NCBI RefSeq assembly: GCF_008151785.1
Contig: NZ_CP036523.1
Location: forward strand, 1,364,001 to 1,428,000
Length of the DNA: 64,000 nt
Direction: 5' to 3'
Source of the DNA: Peptacetobacter hiranonis
GTDB lineage: Bacteria > Bacillota > Clostridia > Peptostreptococcales > Peptostreptococcaceae
Shown: piece by piece, positions 51,357 through 59,559 of the stretch
Numbering within the stretch: the first letter of the stretch is position 1
How the letters are laid out: every line of letters starts with the position of its first letter
Made by a program: the position numbers and the translations under genes
Notes under the pieces: generated by a model
Databases searched by the model: none
The model's input: the letters and a program-made list of their open reading frames with translations, nothing else
Told to the model about the DNA's origin: nothing

Positions 51357-52259
51357 CTAACTGCACTTCATAGATTTATTCTCAAGTTTTGCTCTTTCTT
51401 CTCTATCAAGCTTTCTATTATACATAAACATATAAAGCGCAGCAGCAAATACTATACAGTATCCTAAAATACTCCATCTATCTGGATACGCACCAAATAT
51501 AACTATACTTAAAATTGCTGAGAATATTATATTTGTATAATCGAATATAGAAATCTCTTTTGCTGGAGCAAATCTATATGCCAGTGTTATCCCAAACTGA
51601 CCTATACTAGCACATACACCAGCCATAAGCATATACACAAGCTGCATTAATGTCATCGGCTCATAAACCATAACCACTATTGGCAGTATAGAAACTATAG
51701 AAAATACTGAGAAGAAGAATACTATTGTATAATAGTCTTCTTTATTTCCTATTGCTCTAAGGCAAGTGTACGCAGATGCTGCACAAATTGCTCCAAGTAT
51801 TCCTATCAAATATGGTATTACCTGAACACTAAATGTAGGCTTAATTATAAATAAAGCTCCTATAAAAGCTATGATTATCATCGAAATCTGTTTTGTATTT
51901 ATTTTTTCCTTTAAGAATACTGCACTTAAAATAACCACTAAGAATGGGCTTATCTTGTTTAACATATTAGCATCTGATAGTATTAGCTTATCTATCGCAT
52001 AGAAGTTGAATATCACTCCTAAAGTTCCAAATAATGATCTCATAAGTAAAAGCTTTCTATTTTCCTTCTTCCCTGTAAAACTTCCCTTATGTTTTATTAT
52101 TAGATAAAGTGCCATTACTGTAGACACTAAATTTCTGAAAAATACTTTCTGAAAACTTGGTAAATCACCTGCTAATTTTACAAAAGCAGACATTCCCGCA
52201 AACCCAGCTGCAGATAGTATTATAAAGAATACACCTTTTAATCTGTTACTTGATTCCAT
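51357..52259 (-). CDS. EamA/DMT family transporter
   Basis: 300 aa, ten helices in two EamA repeats (about 7-140 and 148-285), with FFRNLVSTVMALYL and KISPFLVVILSAVFLKEKIN typical of the first repeat. It is probably an exporter of amino acids or other metabolites. RBS GAGGAGG. The C-terminus ends abruptly in NKSMKCS, and a reading frame one base away runs on for 20 more residues to a stop, so the gene may be frameshifted in an A run near its end. Confidence 0.82.
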   Translation of the reverse strand: MESSNRLKGVFFIILSAAGFAGMSAFVKLAGDLPSFQKVFFRNLVSTVMALYLIIKHKGSFTGKKENRKLLLMRSLFGTLGVIFNFYAIDKLILSDANMLNKISPFLVVILSAVFLKEKINTKQISMIIIAFIGALFIIKPTFSVQVIPYLIGILGAICAASAYTCLRAIGNKEDYYTIVFFFSVFSIVSILPIVVMVYEPMTLMQLVYMLMAGVCASIGQFGITLAYRFAPAKEISIFDYTNIIFSAILSIVIFGAYPDRWSILGYCIVFAAALYMFMYNRKLDREERAKLENKSMKCS

Positions 52260-52650
52260 ACTATTCCTCCTCTTTAAAATTATATTTTAATCCCTTTTAA
52301 ATAATCTCAAATCTAATTAGTTTGATATTATAATTTATTATTTTGAAATAAAATTATAAATTACTCTTTTAAAATAATAAAACTATATATTAAAATCAAA
52401 CTCCTTTATTAGTTTATATTTTACCCTCTTTAATGTCAAGTTACACAATTTTTTTAACTTTTAAGATTTATGCGCTAAATATTGTCAAACATCGTTTTCC
52501 ACGATAATTTTTCTCAATTAAATACAATTTAAATTTATTTTTCTCAATTATTTTTTGTTTATTAGTTTATTATTTTTTATTCTTGGACTAGATTATTTTT
52601 AACATATATATTATAATTTTATAGCATATTATTTTAAGGAGGATGAAATT
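52260..52650. other. Gene-free AT-rich stretch before the RidA gene
   Basis: 391 bp. I see one direct repeat, TTTTTCTCAATTA at about 52508 and 52541, and a possible -10 (TATAAT) near 52611 for the RidA gene. No hairpin or small gene. Confidence 0.4.
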
Positions 52651-52995
52651 ATGTCAATAAAAAGATTTGAAGGCACTGGAAGAATGAGCAGAGTTGTAAA
52701 ACACAAAGATACTATATATCTATGCGGACAGACTTGCGGAGAAGGAGATATAATAGAACAGACTAAAGGTGTTCTTGCTAAAGTTGAAGAATTATTAGAA
52801 AACTACGGATCAGATAAAAAACATATCCTTTCTGTAACAATATACTTAAGAGATATGAAAGACTTCGAACAGATGAACTCTGTTTGGGATGCATGGGTAG
52901 AAGAAGGACACGAACCAGCTAGAGCTTGTGTTGAAGCTAGACTTGCTAGAGAACATCTACTTGTTGAAATGAGTGTAGTTGCTGCTGAAAAATAG
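52651..52995 (+). CDS. RidA/YjgF family deaminase
   Basis: 114 aa. RidA proteins hydrolyse reactive enamine/imine intermediates made by PLP enzymes such as threonine dehydratase. The key Arg is in ACVEARLA (about residue 94); [20 protein letters not shown] and [13 protein letters not shown] fit the group. The usual VxxxxRIEI end is varied. RBS AAGGAGGATG. Single gene. Confidence 0.88.
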   Translation: MSIKRFEGTGRMSRVVKHKDTIYLCGQTCGEGDIIEQTKGVLAKVEELLENYGSDKKHILSVTIYLRDMKDFEQMNSVWDAWVEEGHEPARACVEARLAREHLLVEMSVVAAEK

Positions 52996-53197
52996 TATAT
53001 ACTCTAAACTATTGAACATTTAAATATTAATTTTTTGAAGGCGATTTAATACGAATTTTTTATATTTTCTATTATTTCGCCTTTTTTATTTTAAAATATT
53101 TACATAGTTACATTTTTATTTGTTGCCAATAGCTAGACAAATTTGTTAAAATATTATAAAATAGAAGTATTATAATTATTTAAAAGTGGGTGATTTA

Positions 53198-53842
53198 ATG
53201 GATAGTAATTACACAATGCCGATATATCAGAAAATCGCTCTAGATATAGCAAATAAGATATATACAGGTGAAGTAGAAGAAAATTCAATTTTATATGGTC
53301 GTTCTGTTCTAGCTGGAAAATACAATGTATCTCCAGAAACAGTTAGACGTTCTGTGAAAATACTTGAAGACATAGGTGTTGTCAAAAGTATTAAAGGAAA
53401 GGGTGTTATAGTACTTTCATCTGCTAAAGCATCTTCTTTTATTAAAAAATATCAGGACCTTACAAATATCTCATCTTATAAGTCAGACTTGTACGATCTT
53501 CTAGATGCAAAATCTAAAATCGAAGACAATATTCTAGATACAATCAATAAAATCTTAGATTATTCAAACAGACTAGAGATAATAAATCCTCTTGTTCCTG
53601 CTCAGTTTGTGCTTACTAAAGAATGTAAGTATATCGGTCAGGATGCTGGAAAAACTAAGTTCTGGCAGAATACTGGTGGTACAATAGTAGCAATCAAGAG
53701 AAACGACGAACTTATAATTTCTCCTGGGCCATATATAGAATTTATGGAGGGAGATACTTTACTAGTAGTTGGAGATAAACATATATTCAACTCTGTACCT
53801 ATGTTCCTATATGGAAATGACGACAAAGAAGAACAAAAATAA
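53198..53842 (+). CDS. GntR-type regulator with RCK_C domain (BusR-like)
   Basis: 214 aa from the ATG at 53198 (GTGGGTGAT ahead; an in-frame GTG at 53186 lies at that site). N-terminal winged helix (YQKIALDIANKIYTGEVEEN, YNVSPETVRRSVKILEDIGV), a coiled-coil region (about 85-125), then an RCK_C/TrkA_C domain (about 140-205, GGTIVAIKRNDELIISPGPY, FMEGDTLLVVGD). This GntR-RCK_C order is that of BusR, which binds cyclic di-AMP and represses osmolyte uptake genes in Lactococcus and Streptococcus. Target genes are not beside it. A role in osmotic or potassium control is inferred. Confidence 0.8.
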   Translation: MDSNYTMPIYQKIALDIANKIYTGEVEENSILYGRSVLAGKYNVSPETVRRSVKILEDIGVVKSIKGKGVIVLSSAKASSFIKKYQDLTNISSYKSDLYDLLDAKSKIEDNILDTINKILDYSNRLEIINPLVPAQFVLTKECKYIGQDAGKTKFWQNTGGTIVAIKRNDELIISPGPYIEFMEGDTLLVVGDKHIFNSVPMFLYGNDDKEEQK

Positions 53843-53847
53843 AAAAT

Positions 53848-53886
53848 GCCTCCTTTGACTGATGTCTTAGGAGGCTTATTTTTTAT
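53848..53886. terminator. Terminator between the BusR-like and HAD genes
   Basis: GCCTCCT, 14-base loop, AGGAGGC, then TTATTTTTTATTTTT on the plus side and an A-rich flank on the other, serving convergent genes. Confidence 0.85.
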
Positions 53887-54593
53887 TTTTCTAAAATATT
53901 CTTTAAAAATTTTATCGCTTCATCCAAATCCTCTAGCTTTGCAACTATCATCTCTTCCACTTCTTCTGGTGCATCAGCCAATAAATCCGGAATCATTATC
54001 GGATTTATTCCAGCTGCATATGCTGATCTTATCCCATTTGGAGAATCTTCAAATGCTATACAACTTGTATAATCAACACCTAATCCATCACATGCCATAT
54101 TATAAATCTGTGGATCTGGCTTTGATTTAGTCACCATATCACCACAAATTATCGTATCAAAGTATCCTCCAATACCTACATCGTATATTTTTGACATAGC
54201 ATACTTTCTACTAGAAGATGTAGCAACAGCCATTTTTATTTTATTTTCTTTTAAAAACTCTAAAATATTAATTAACCCCTTCTTAACCGGAGTTCCATTT
54301 TTTGCTAAATAATCGGCTGATACCTCTCTATATCTATCCGTAAAACCTTCAAAATCAAAGTCTTCTCCGTATTTATCTAAAAAATACTCTCTTCTTCTGT
54401 TGTAGTTCATACCTAAAGTATTGTATATATTATCTCCAAAGTTATCATATCCCATTTCTTTTCCTGTAACATCCCAACAATACTTTATAAGCCACTCTGT
54501 GTTAAACATAAGACCATCCATATCAAACACAACAGCATTCAAATTTCCCTTTAATTCCTCAGCTCGCTGTTTATCAAATTCATTCAATTTCAT
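53883..54593 (-). CDS. HAD family hydrolase (phosphatase/beta-phosphoglucomutase-like)
   Basis: 236 aa. Motif I VFDMDGLMFNTEW (nucleophile and acid Asp), motif II VATSSS, motif III KSKPDPQIY, motif IV AFEDSPNGIRSA. The cap domain lies at about 35-105. It dephosphorylates or isomerises a small sugar phosphate; substrate unknown. RBS GAGAGG. Adjacent to a small GNAT gene on the same strand, 25 bp apart. Confidence 0.88.
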   Translation of the reverse strand: MKLNEFDKQRAEELKGNLNAVVFDMDGLMFNTEWLIKYCWDVTGKEMGYDNFGDNIYNTLGMNYNRRREYFLDKYGEDFDFEGFTDRYREVSADYLAKNGTPVKKGLINILEFLKENKIKMAVATSSSRKYAMSKIYDVGIGGYFDTIICGDMVTKSKPDPQIYNMACDGLGVDYTSCIAFEDSPNGIRSAYAAGINPIMIPDLLADAPEEVEEMIVAKLEDLDEAIKFLKNILEK

Positions 54594-54618
54594 TTATAAT
54601 ACTTTACCTCTCAAATAC

Positions 54619-54906
54619 TTATTTTGCCCAAACATCAGCATATTCTTCTCTTTTCTCAAAAGTATGCTCAACATAAGAGCACTCAGGTACTATTTTAACA
54701 CCTTTTTCCCTAGCTTGCTTAACTATTTCAGCTAATAAAAGACCTGCTATTCCATGACCTGCATAATCTGGACGAACAAAAGTACTATTTACAACCCAAT
54801 TTCCGTCCTGCTCAACGTATTTTATCTTTCCTACTCTCTTATCTTCTTTATCTGTATCTAAAGCAATTGCTCTATTTTTATCTGCTTGATATTCTATTCT
54901 TATCAT
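54619..54906 (-). CDS. Small GNAT-like (YjdJ-type) N-acetyltransferase
   Basis: 95 aa, the short GNAT form. Acetyl-CoA site VRPDYAGHGIAGLLLAEIVK (about residues 44-63), then IVPECSYVEHTFEKREEY, the pattern of the YjdJ/Gcn5-like small group (DUF4442-free). Function unknown. RBS AAAGGAGAG. Confidence 0.85.
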   Translation of the reverse strand: MIRIEYQADKNRAIALDTDKEDKRVGKIKYVEQDGNWVVNSTFVRPDYAGHGIAGLLLAEIVKQAREKGVKIVPECSYVEHTFEKREEYADVWAK

Positions 54907-54963
54907 AATAATCTCTCCTTTTTATCTTAAATAATTTATTTATATTTGATAAATTATTTAAAT

Positions 54964-55803
54964 TTAATACTCTAATTGTTCTTTTATAAATGTACCTTTA
55001 TTTAAATCATCTAAAGCTTTTTTAATTTCTTCTTTAGAATTCATAACTATAGGTCCAGCCCAAGATATAGGCTCATTTAAAGCCTTTGAACTTATATAAA
55101 GAACTTGTGCTTTTTTATCTCCATTTTTTATATAAAGACTACTTCCTTCTGTCAATTTAACAGCTGTTTTTTCTTCAACAAACTCACCTTCTACATACAC
55201 ATCTCCAAGAAGTGTAAATAACATCACAGATTCATTTTCATCCATATTTAAAGTTATTTCAGCATTTTCATCTAAATGTATATCGTAGTAATTTAAAGGT
55301 AGATGTTCTCCCTTATAACCACTGAATTCGTTATAATCTCCGGCCAAAAGTCTTATCTTTCCACCATCTATATCAATCTCTTTTATACCTTCTTTTTTTA
55401 TACTATTGTAACTTGGTTTACTCATCTTATCGTCTTTAGGTAAATTCAACCAAAGCTGCACTCCCAAAAGCCTATCTGATTCTGGTATTTGCTCCTCGTG
55501 AAGTATTCCAGAACCTGAGTTCATCCATTGAACCTCTCCACTAGACACTGTATCTTCATTGCCTAAACTATCTCTGTGCTTCATCTTTCCACTGGAAACA
55601 TAACTTATAGTTTCAATACCTCTATGTGGGTGCATTGGAAAACCTGCTATATAATCTTCCGGATTTATACTATCAAACGAATCCAACATCAAAATTGGAT
55701 CAAACTCCTTAACAGTATCCCTTCCCAAAACTCTTACCAAACTTACACCTGCACCATCTATAGCTCTAAATCCTTTTACTGTAGTCTTAACCTTTCTTTT
55801 CAT
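54964..55803 (-). CDS. Pirin family protein
   Basis: 279 aa. Two cupin domains. The N-terminal cupin holds the metal ligands in MHPHRGIETISYVSSGKMKH and VQWMNSGSGILHEEQIP, and the end SWAGPIVMNSKEEI is the family C-terminal mark. Bacterial pirins bind iron and may act as quercetinases or in redox control; the actual role is unknown. RBS AAAGGGGAG. Confidence 0.9.
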   Translation of the reverse strand: MKRKVKTTVKGFRAIDGAGVSLVRVLGRDTVKEFDPILMLDSFDSINPEDYIAGFPMHPHRGIETISYVSSGKMKHRDSLGNEDTVSSGEVQWMNSGSGILHEEQIPESDRLLGVQLWLNLPKDDKMSKPSYNSIKKEGIKEIDIDGGKIRLLAGDYNEFSGYKGEHLPLNYYDIHLDENAEITLNMDENESVMLFTLLGDVYVEGEFVEEKTAVKLTEGSSLYIKNGDKKAQVLYISSKALNEPISWAGPIVMNSKEEIKKALDDLNKGTFIKEQLEY

Positions 55804-55951
55804 TACAATCTCCCCTTTTTAATATCTATATTCCCAATAAAAAAATAATTATTCATTTAAAACAAAAATATTTCTATTTAAACATATATCCCTATAATCT
55901 AAAAGTGGTTCATGCTAGTATTAACTACACCAAAACGATTGAAGGTTATTA

Positions 55952-56111
55952 TTTATGTATATTTTATAATATAAGGGTTGTCATTCTTCTTTAAATATAT
56001 CGTATCCCCTCAACAATCTGCAAGCGGAGGTTAAACCGTAGCTGAAGCCTGGAGAGGGGAATGATATATTTAAAGAAGAATGACAACCCTCATACTATAA
56101 ATATACATAAA
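55952..56111 (-). repeat. Hairpin element E10 between the NhaC-like and pirin genes (core 56006-56061)
   Basis: Core in NhaC sense CCCCTCTCCAGGCTTCAGC, short CGG/CCG hairpin, GCTTGCAGATTGTTGAGGGG. The closing helix CCCCTC/GAGGGG again differs from other copies with pairing kept. Arms are long and nearly perfect: TATATTTAAAGAAGAATGAC against its inverse, AACCCT/AGGGTT, TTTATGTATA/TATACATAAA. Unlike E1-E4 it is separated from the NhaC stop by about 170 bp. Gap 55804-55951 shows nothing further. Confidence 0.88.
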
Positions 56112-56150
56112 AAGAACCGATAGAGTTCCCAGTTCTATCGGTTCTTTTTG
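56109..56150. terminator. Terminator of the NhaC-like gene
   Basis: AAAAAGAACCGATAGA / TCTATCGGTTCTTTTT, a perfect 16-bp stem with a 9-base loop, next to element E10. The stretch 56151-56280 to the NhaC stop holds no supported gene. Confidence 0.9.
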
Positions 56151-56280
56151 GTTAGTGAATCATTTATTTTTACATTTCTTAATCAATAAATCAATTAAAA
56201 AATTGCAACAAGCTTATTAACAATCAAACTCTCATCAACTTTAATCTTATCTGAATTCAATCGTATATCTAATCGTGGTT

Positions 56281-57906
56281 TTATTCTACATAAGTTCCAT
56301 TTGCTTTTTCTCTGCTTTTTATAAAAGCTAAAGTTCCTAAAACAGCTATTAAACCAAATCCTAATGATATTGCTGCTGATTTTGTAAATCCTGCTATTAT
56401 ATAAGTTATACAAGATATAACAGCTACTGTTGCAGCGTATGGTATCTGAGTTGAAACGTGGTTAACGTGGTCACTCTGAGAACCAGCAGATGCCATTATT
56501 GTAGTATCTGATATTGGTGAACAGTGGTCTCCACATACAGCCCCTGCCATACAAGCTGATATAGCTATTATCATCATCTGATGGTCATTAGCAAATACTC
56601 CAACAACTATTGGTATAAGTATACCAAATGTTCCCCAAGATGTACCTGTAGCAAATGCTAAGAAACATCCAACTAAGAATATAACTGCTGGTAAGAAGTT
56701 CATTAGAGCCTGTGCATTACCTTTCATTATACCTTCAACAAATGGTGCTGCTCCTAAACTATCTGTCATAGCTTTTAATGACCAAGCAAATGTTAATATC
56801 ATTATTGCTGGAACCATTGATTTGAATCCTTCTGGTATACAGTCCATACATTCTTTAAATGTAAGAGCTTTTCTACATACATAAAGTACTATTGTAACAA
56901 CTAATGCGAAGAAACTTCCTAGTGCTAAACCAACTGAAGCATCTGCATTTGAGAATGCTGTTACTATACTTTCTCCACTGAAGAACCCACCTGTGTATAT
57001 CATACCTATTACACAGAATACTATAAGTGAAGCTATTGGTATTAAAAGATCTAAAACATGACCTTTTGTATTTTCTTTTACTTCTTCATTGTAAGCATAT
57101 GGTCTTGCTCCTGTTGTGAATAGATCACCTTTTTTAGCATTATCTTCGTGTAATTTCATTGGGCCGTAGTCCACTTTTAAAAGAACTAAACCTAACATCA
57201 TTATTATTGTAAATAATGCGTAGAAGTTAAATGGTATCGCCTGAACGAATACTGAAAGACCATCTTCACCAGGAACAAACCCAGTTACTGCAGCTGCCCA
57301 AGATGATATTGGCGCGATTATACATATTGGAGCGGCAGTTGAATCTATTAAGTAAGCTAATTTAGCTCTAGATACATTGTGTTTATCTGTTATAGGTCTC
57401 ATAACACTGCCTACTGTTAAACAGTTGAAGTAGTCATCTATGAATATTAAACATCCTAATATTATAGTAGTTATCTGAGCACCAACTCTTGTTTTTATAT
57501 GCTGGCTTGCCCATCTACCAAATGCAGCAGAACCTCCTGCTCTGTTCATTAAACTTACCATAGCTCCTAAAATAACTAGGAATATTAATATTCCAACATT
57601 GTATGGATCTGAAAGAACTCCTATAAGTCCGTCGTTTAATACATGTGTTATTGTTCTTTCAAAATTTCCACCTCCGTAGAATATACCACCAACTGCTATA
57701 CCTACGAATAATGAACTATAAACTTCTTTTGTTATAAGTGCTAGTGTTATTGCAACTACTGGCGGAACAAGTGCCCAAACTGTAGAGTATAATTTTGGTA
57801 CATACTCAGTTGCTTCTCCTTCCGCAAATACTGTTACTGACATCATCATGACAATCATAAGACACATCGTCATAATTCTAAATATTTTTCTTCTAGAATT
57901 TTTCAT
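56281..57906 (-). CDS. lysW: NhaC-type carrier, predicted lysine transporter
   Basis: 541 aa, about twelve helices after an N-terminal signal-like segment (MKNSRRKIFRIMTMCLMIVM ... TVFAEGE, residues 1-30). The Na+/H+ antiporter NhaC domain includes DDYFNCLTVGSVMRPITDKH and DHCSPISDTTIMASAGSQSD, with Asp residues typical for cation coupling. Because a lysine riboswitch precedes it, it is better read as the lysine-regulated NhaC-like carrier (called LysW in comparative genomics) importing lysine than as a pH antiporter. RBS GGGGGAGG. Confidence 0.85.
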   Translation of the reverse strand: MKNSRRKIFRIMTMCLMIVMMMSVTVFAEGEATEYVPKLYSTVWALVPPVVAITLALITKEVYSSLFVGIAVGGIFYGGGNFERTITHVLNDGLIGVLSDPYNVGILIFLVILGAMVSLMNRAGGSAAFGRWASQHIKTRVGAQITTIILGCLIFIDDYFNCLTVGSVMRPITDKHNVSRAKLAYLIDSTAAPICIIAPISSWAAAVTGFVPGEDGLSVFVQAIPFNFYALFTIIMMLGLVLLKVDYGPMKLHEDNAKKGDLFTTGARPYAYNEEVKENTKGHVLDLLIPIASLIVFCVIGMIYTGGFFSGESIVTAFSNADASVGLALGSFFALVVTIVLYVCRKALTFKECMDCIPEGFKSMVPAIMILTFAWSLKAMTDSLGAAPFVEGIMKGNAQALMNFLPAVIFLVGCFLAFATGTSWGTFGILIPIVVGVFANDHQMMIIAISACMAGAVCGDHCSPISDTTIMASAGSQSDHVNHVSTQIPYAATVAVISCITYIIAGFTKSAAISLGFGLIAVLGTLAFIKSREKANGTYVE

Positions 57907-57992
57907 TTATAAATCCTCCCCCTTTTAAACAATAAAAAAACCACAAATGATATATCACAAAGAATATAGCATTTATGGCTGTATTTACAATA

Positions 57993-58011
57993 TAAAAAGG
58001 AAAGTCCTTTT
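57993..58011 (-). terminator. Expression platform of the second lysine riboswitch
   Basis: Minus strand AAAAGGA, CTT, TCCTTTT and T-rich tail, between the aptamer and the NhaC-like gene. Confidence 0.65.
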
Positions 58012-58018
58012 ATCTAAC

Positions 58019-58178
58019 CAAGATAGCGCTCCACTCGATGTGACAGTGTATCGCATATTCTACGATACCCCAGAACAGACCCTGGTGCAAAGCCTGAACT
58101 TCGGCGATATTTCCTTTCAATAATAACAGCTGCCCTGCTTAAGTTATTATGTACTGATAAATACCGCGCCTCTATCAT
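58019..58178 (-). ncRNA. Lysine riboswitch (L box) aptamer for the NhaC-like gene
   Basis: Minus strand blocks in L-box order: ATGATAGAGGCGCGGTA, AAGGAAATATCGCCGAAG, TCTGTTCTGGG, ACACTGTC and GGAGCGCTATCT. P1 pairs GATAG with CTATC. Spacing agrees with the lysC copy at 6668 although the helices differ. It couples lysine uptake to the same signal as lysine synthesis. The gap on to 58430 is AT-rich with nothing else seen. Confidence 0.9.
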
Positions 58179-58430
58179 TTAATGATAATATTAAGTTGAT
58201 GATTAAACTTTATCATCTAAAAACTTCACTGTCAATAGTAAATTTTCTTTTTAGAATAACAAGTTTTTAATTTTTTTAAAAAATTTTACACAATTAAACC
58301 AATTCAATACGTGTCTATGACTACTCTCTAGCCAACTTAAAATTCACGATTTTTTCACATATAAATTTATATAATTTCTTTTTTCACAATTAAAAATCCC
58401 ACATTTTTTAGTAATATTTCTAAGATAAAA

Positions 58431-59357
58431 TTAAAATTTTGTTATATTTATATCTTCATATAATTTTTTAATCATCTCTTTTGATGATGGTTTTGTTCCT
58501 ATTGTCATAACAGCACCAACAGACATAGCTGTAGCCAATTTAGCAGTTTTTTCAAACTCTAGTCTATTTTCTATACCGTAAACTAATCCTGCTAAAAGCG
58601 CATCACTAGCACCCACAGTAGAATGAGTCTTAACTTTTGCAAAACTACATTTGAAAACTTCATCGCTATTTGCAAAAATTGCTCCTCTTTCACCCATAGA
58701 TATAGCAGCGTATTTTATTCCATCGTTTATGTATTTTTTTACTACTTCTACTATTTCTTCGTCGTTCATATTTTCTTTTTCATGAACTCTCTCTATATCT
58801 TTTAGCTTAACTTTTATAATCTCTGGCTTTTCTTCAACTGCCTTAGAAAATAATGCACCTGCTGAGTCTACTGCTACCTTAGAGCCTCTATTATGAGCTA
58901 ATTTGATAATATTCTTAAACACATTTGCATCTACTCCTGGAGGAACTTTTCCAGATATTACAAATAATGTATTTTCTGTAGCATATCCGTCTATTTTTAT
59001 CATAAGCTCATTAATACGGTCTTGTAAAATTTCAGGACCTACTGCATTAAACTCAGTTATAGTTCCGTCTTCCTCTATAATTTTTGTATTAATTCTAGTT
59101 TCTCCATAGATATAAGTAAAATCATTTCTTATCTGTAGATTACTAATCATCTCTTTAAATGTTTGACCAGTTCTACCTCCAATAAATCCGAGAGCTATGG
59201 GCTCCTCACCTAAAATCTTTAAGTTTTTAGCTACGTTAATTCCTTTTCCACCCGCATCTACTTCAAAATGCTCTATTCTGTTCACACCTGCATATTCATA
59301 GTTTTTAACATCTATCGTCTGGTCAATAGCAGGATTAAAAGATACTGTTACTATCAT
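58431..59357 (-). CDS. PfkB-family hexose kinase, divergent paralogue of FruK
   Basis: 308 aa from the ATG at 59357 (AAGGAGAAG ahead; the 25-codon upstream extension is rejected). The fold matches the FruK at 60875: MIVTVSFNPAIDQTIDV and GGKGINVAKNL. Two normally fixed places are changed. The catalytic GAGD loop reads GASD (STVGASDALLAG; Asp kept), and the KPNxxEL motif is KVKLKDIERV. Substrate choice may differ from fructose 1-phosphate or activity may be reduced. It is separated from the SorE-like gene by a terminator. Confidence 0.82.
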   Translation of the reverse strand: MIVTVSFNPAIDQTIDVKNYEYAGVNRIEHFEVDAGGKGINVAKNLKILGEEPIALGFIGGRTGQTFKEMISNLQIRNDFTYIYGETRINTKIIEEDGTITEFNAVGPEILQDRINELMIKIDGYATENTLFVISGKVPPGVDANVFKNIIKLAHNRGSKVAVDSAGALFSKAVEEKPEIIKVKLKDIERVHEKENMNDEEIVEVVKKYINDGIKYAAISMGERGAIFANSDEVFKCSFAKVKTHSTVGASDALLAGLVYGIENRLEFEKTAKLATAMSVGAVMTIGTKPSSKEMIKKLYEDINITKF

Positions 59358-59452
59358 TTTTCTTCTCCTTATAAAATAAAAAAAATAAAAATTATTATAA
59401 TTCCACTTAATATAAAGTATAACATAATTCATATTATTTTCATCAACAAGAA

Positions 59453-59485
59453 ATGCCGCCTCAAAAACTTTTTTCGAAGCGGCAT
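59453..59485 (-). terminator. Terminator of the EIIA-fruK-sorE operon
   Basis: Minus strand ATGCCGC TTCG / GAGGCGGCAT, strong GC stem, then TTTCTTG, 75 bp beyond the SorE-like stop codon. Confidence 0.75.
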
Positions 59486-59559
59486 CATATTAGATAGAAT
59501 TTTGACTATGAACAAAACAACAAAACTCACAGTCTATTTATAAAAATTTGAATAGAGGC

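Noticed and set aside
56195-56413. 72-codon frame across the end of the NhaC-like gene
   Set aside because: It overlaps the real coding region in another phase, lacks an RBS, and ends in terminator-like sequence. The last 30 residues look plausible but have nothing to support them.
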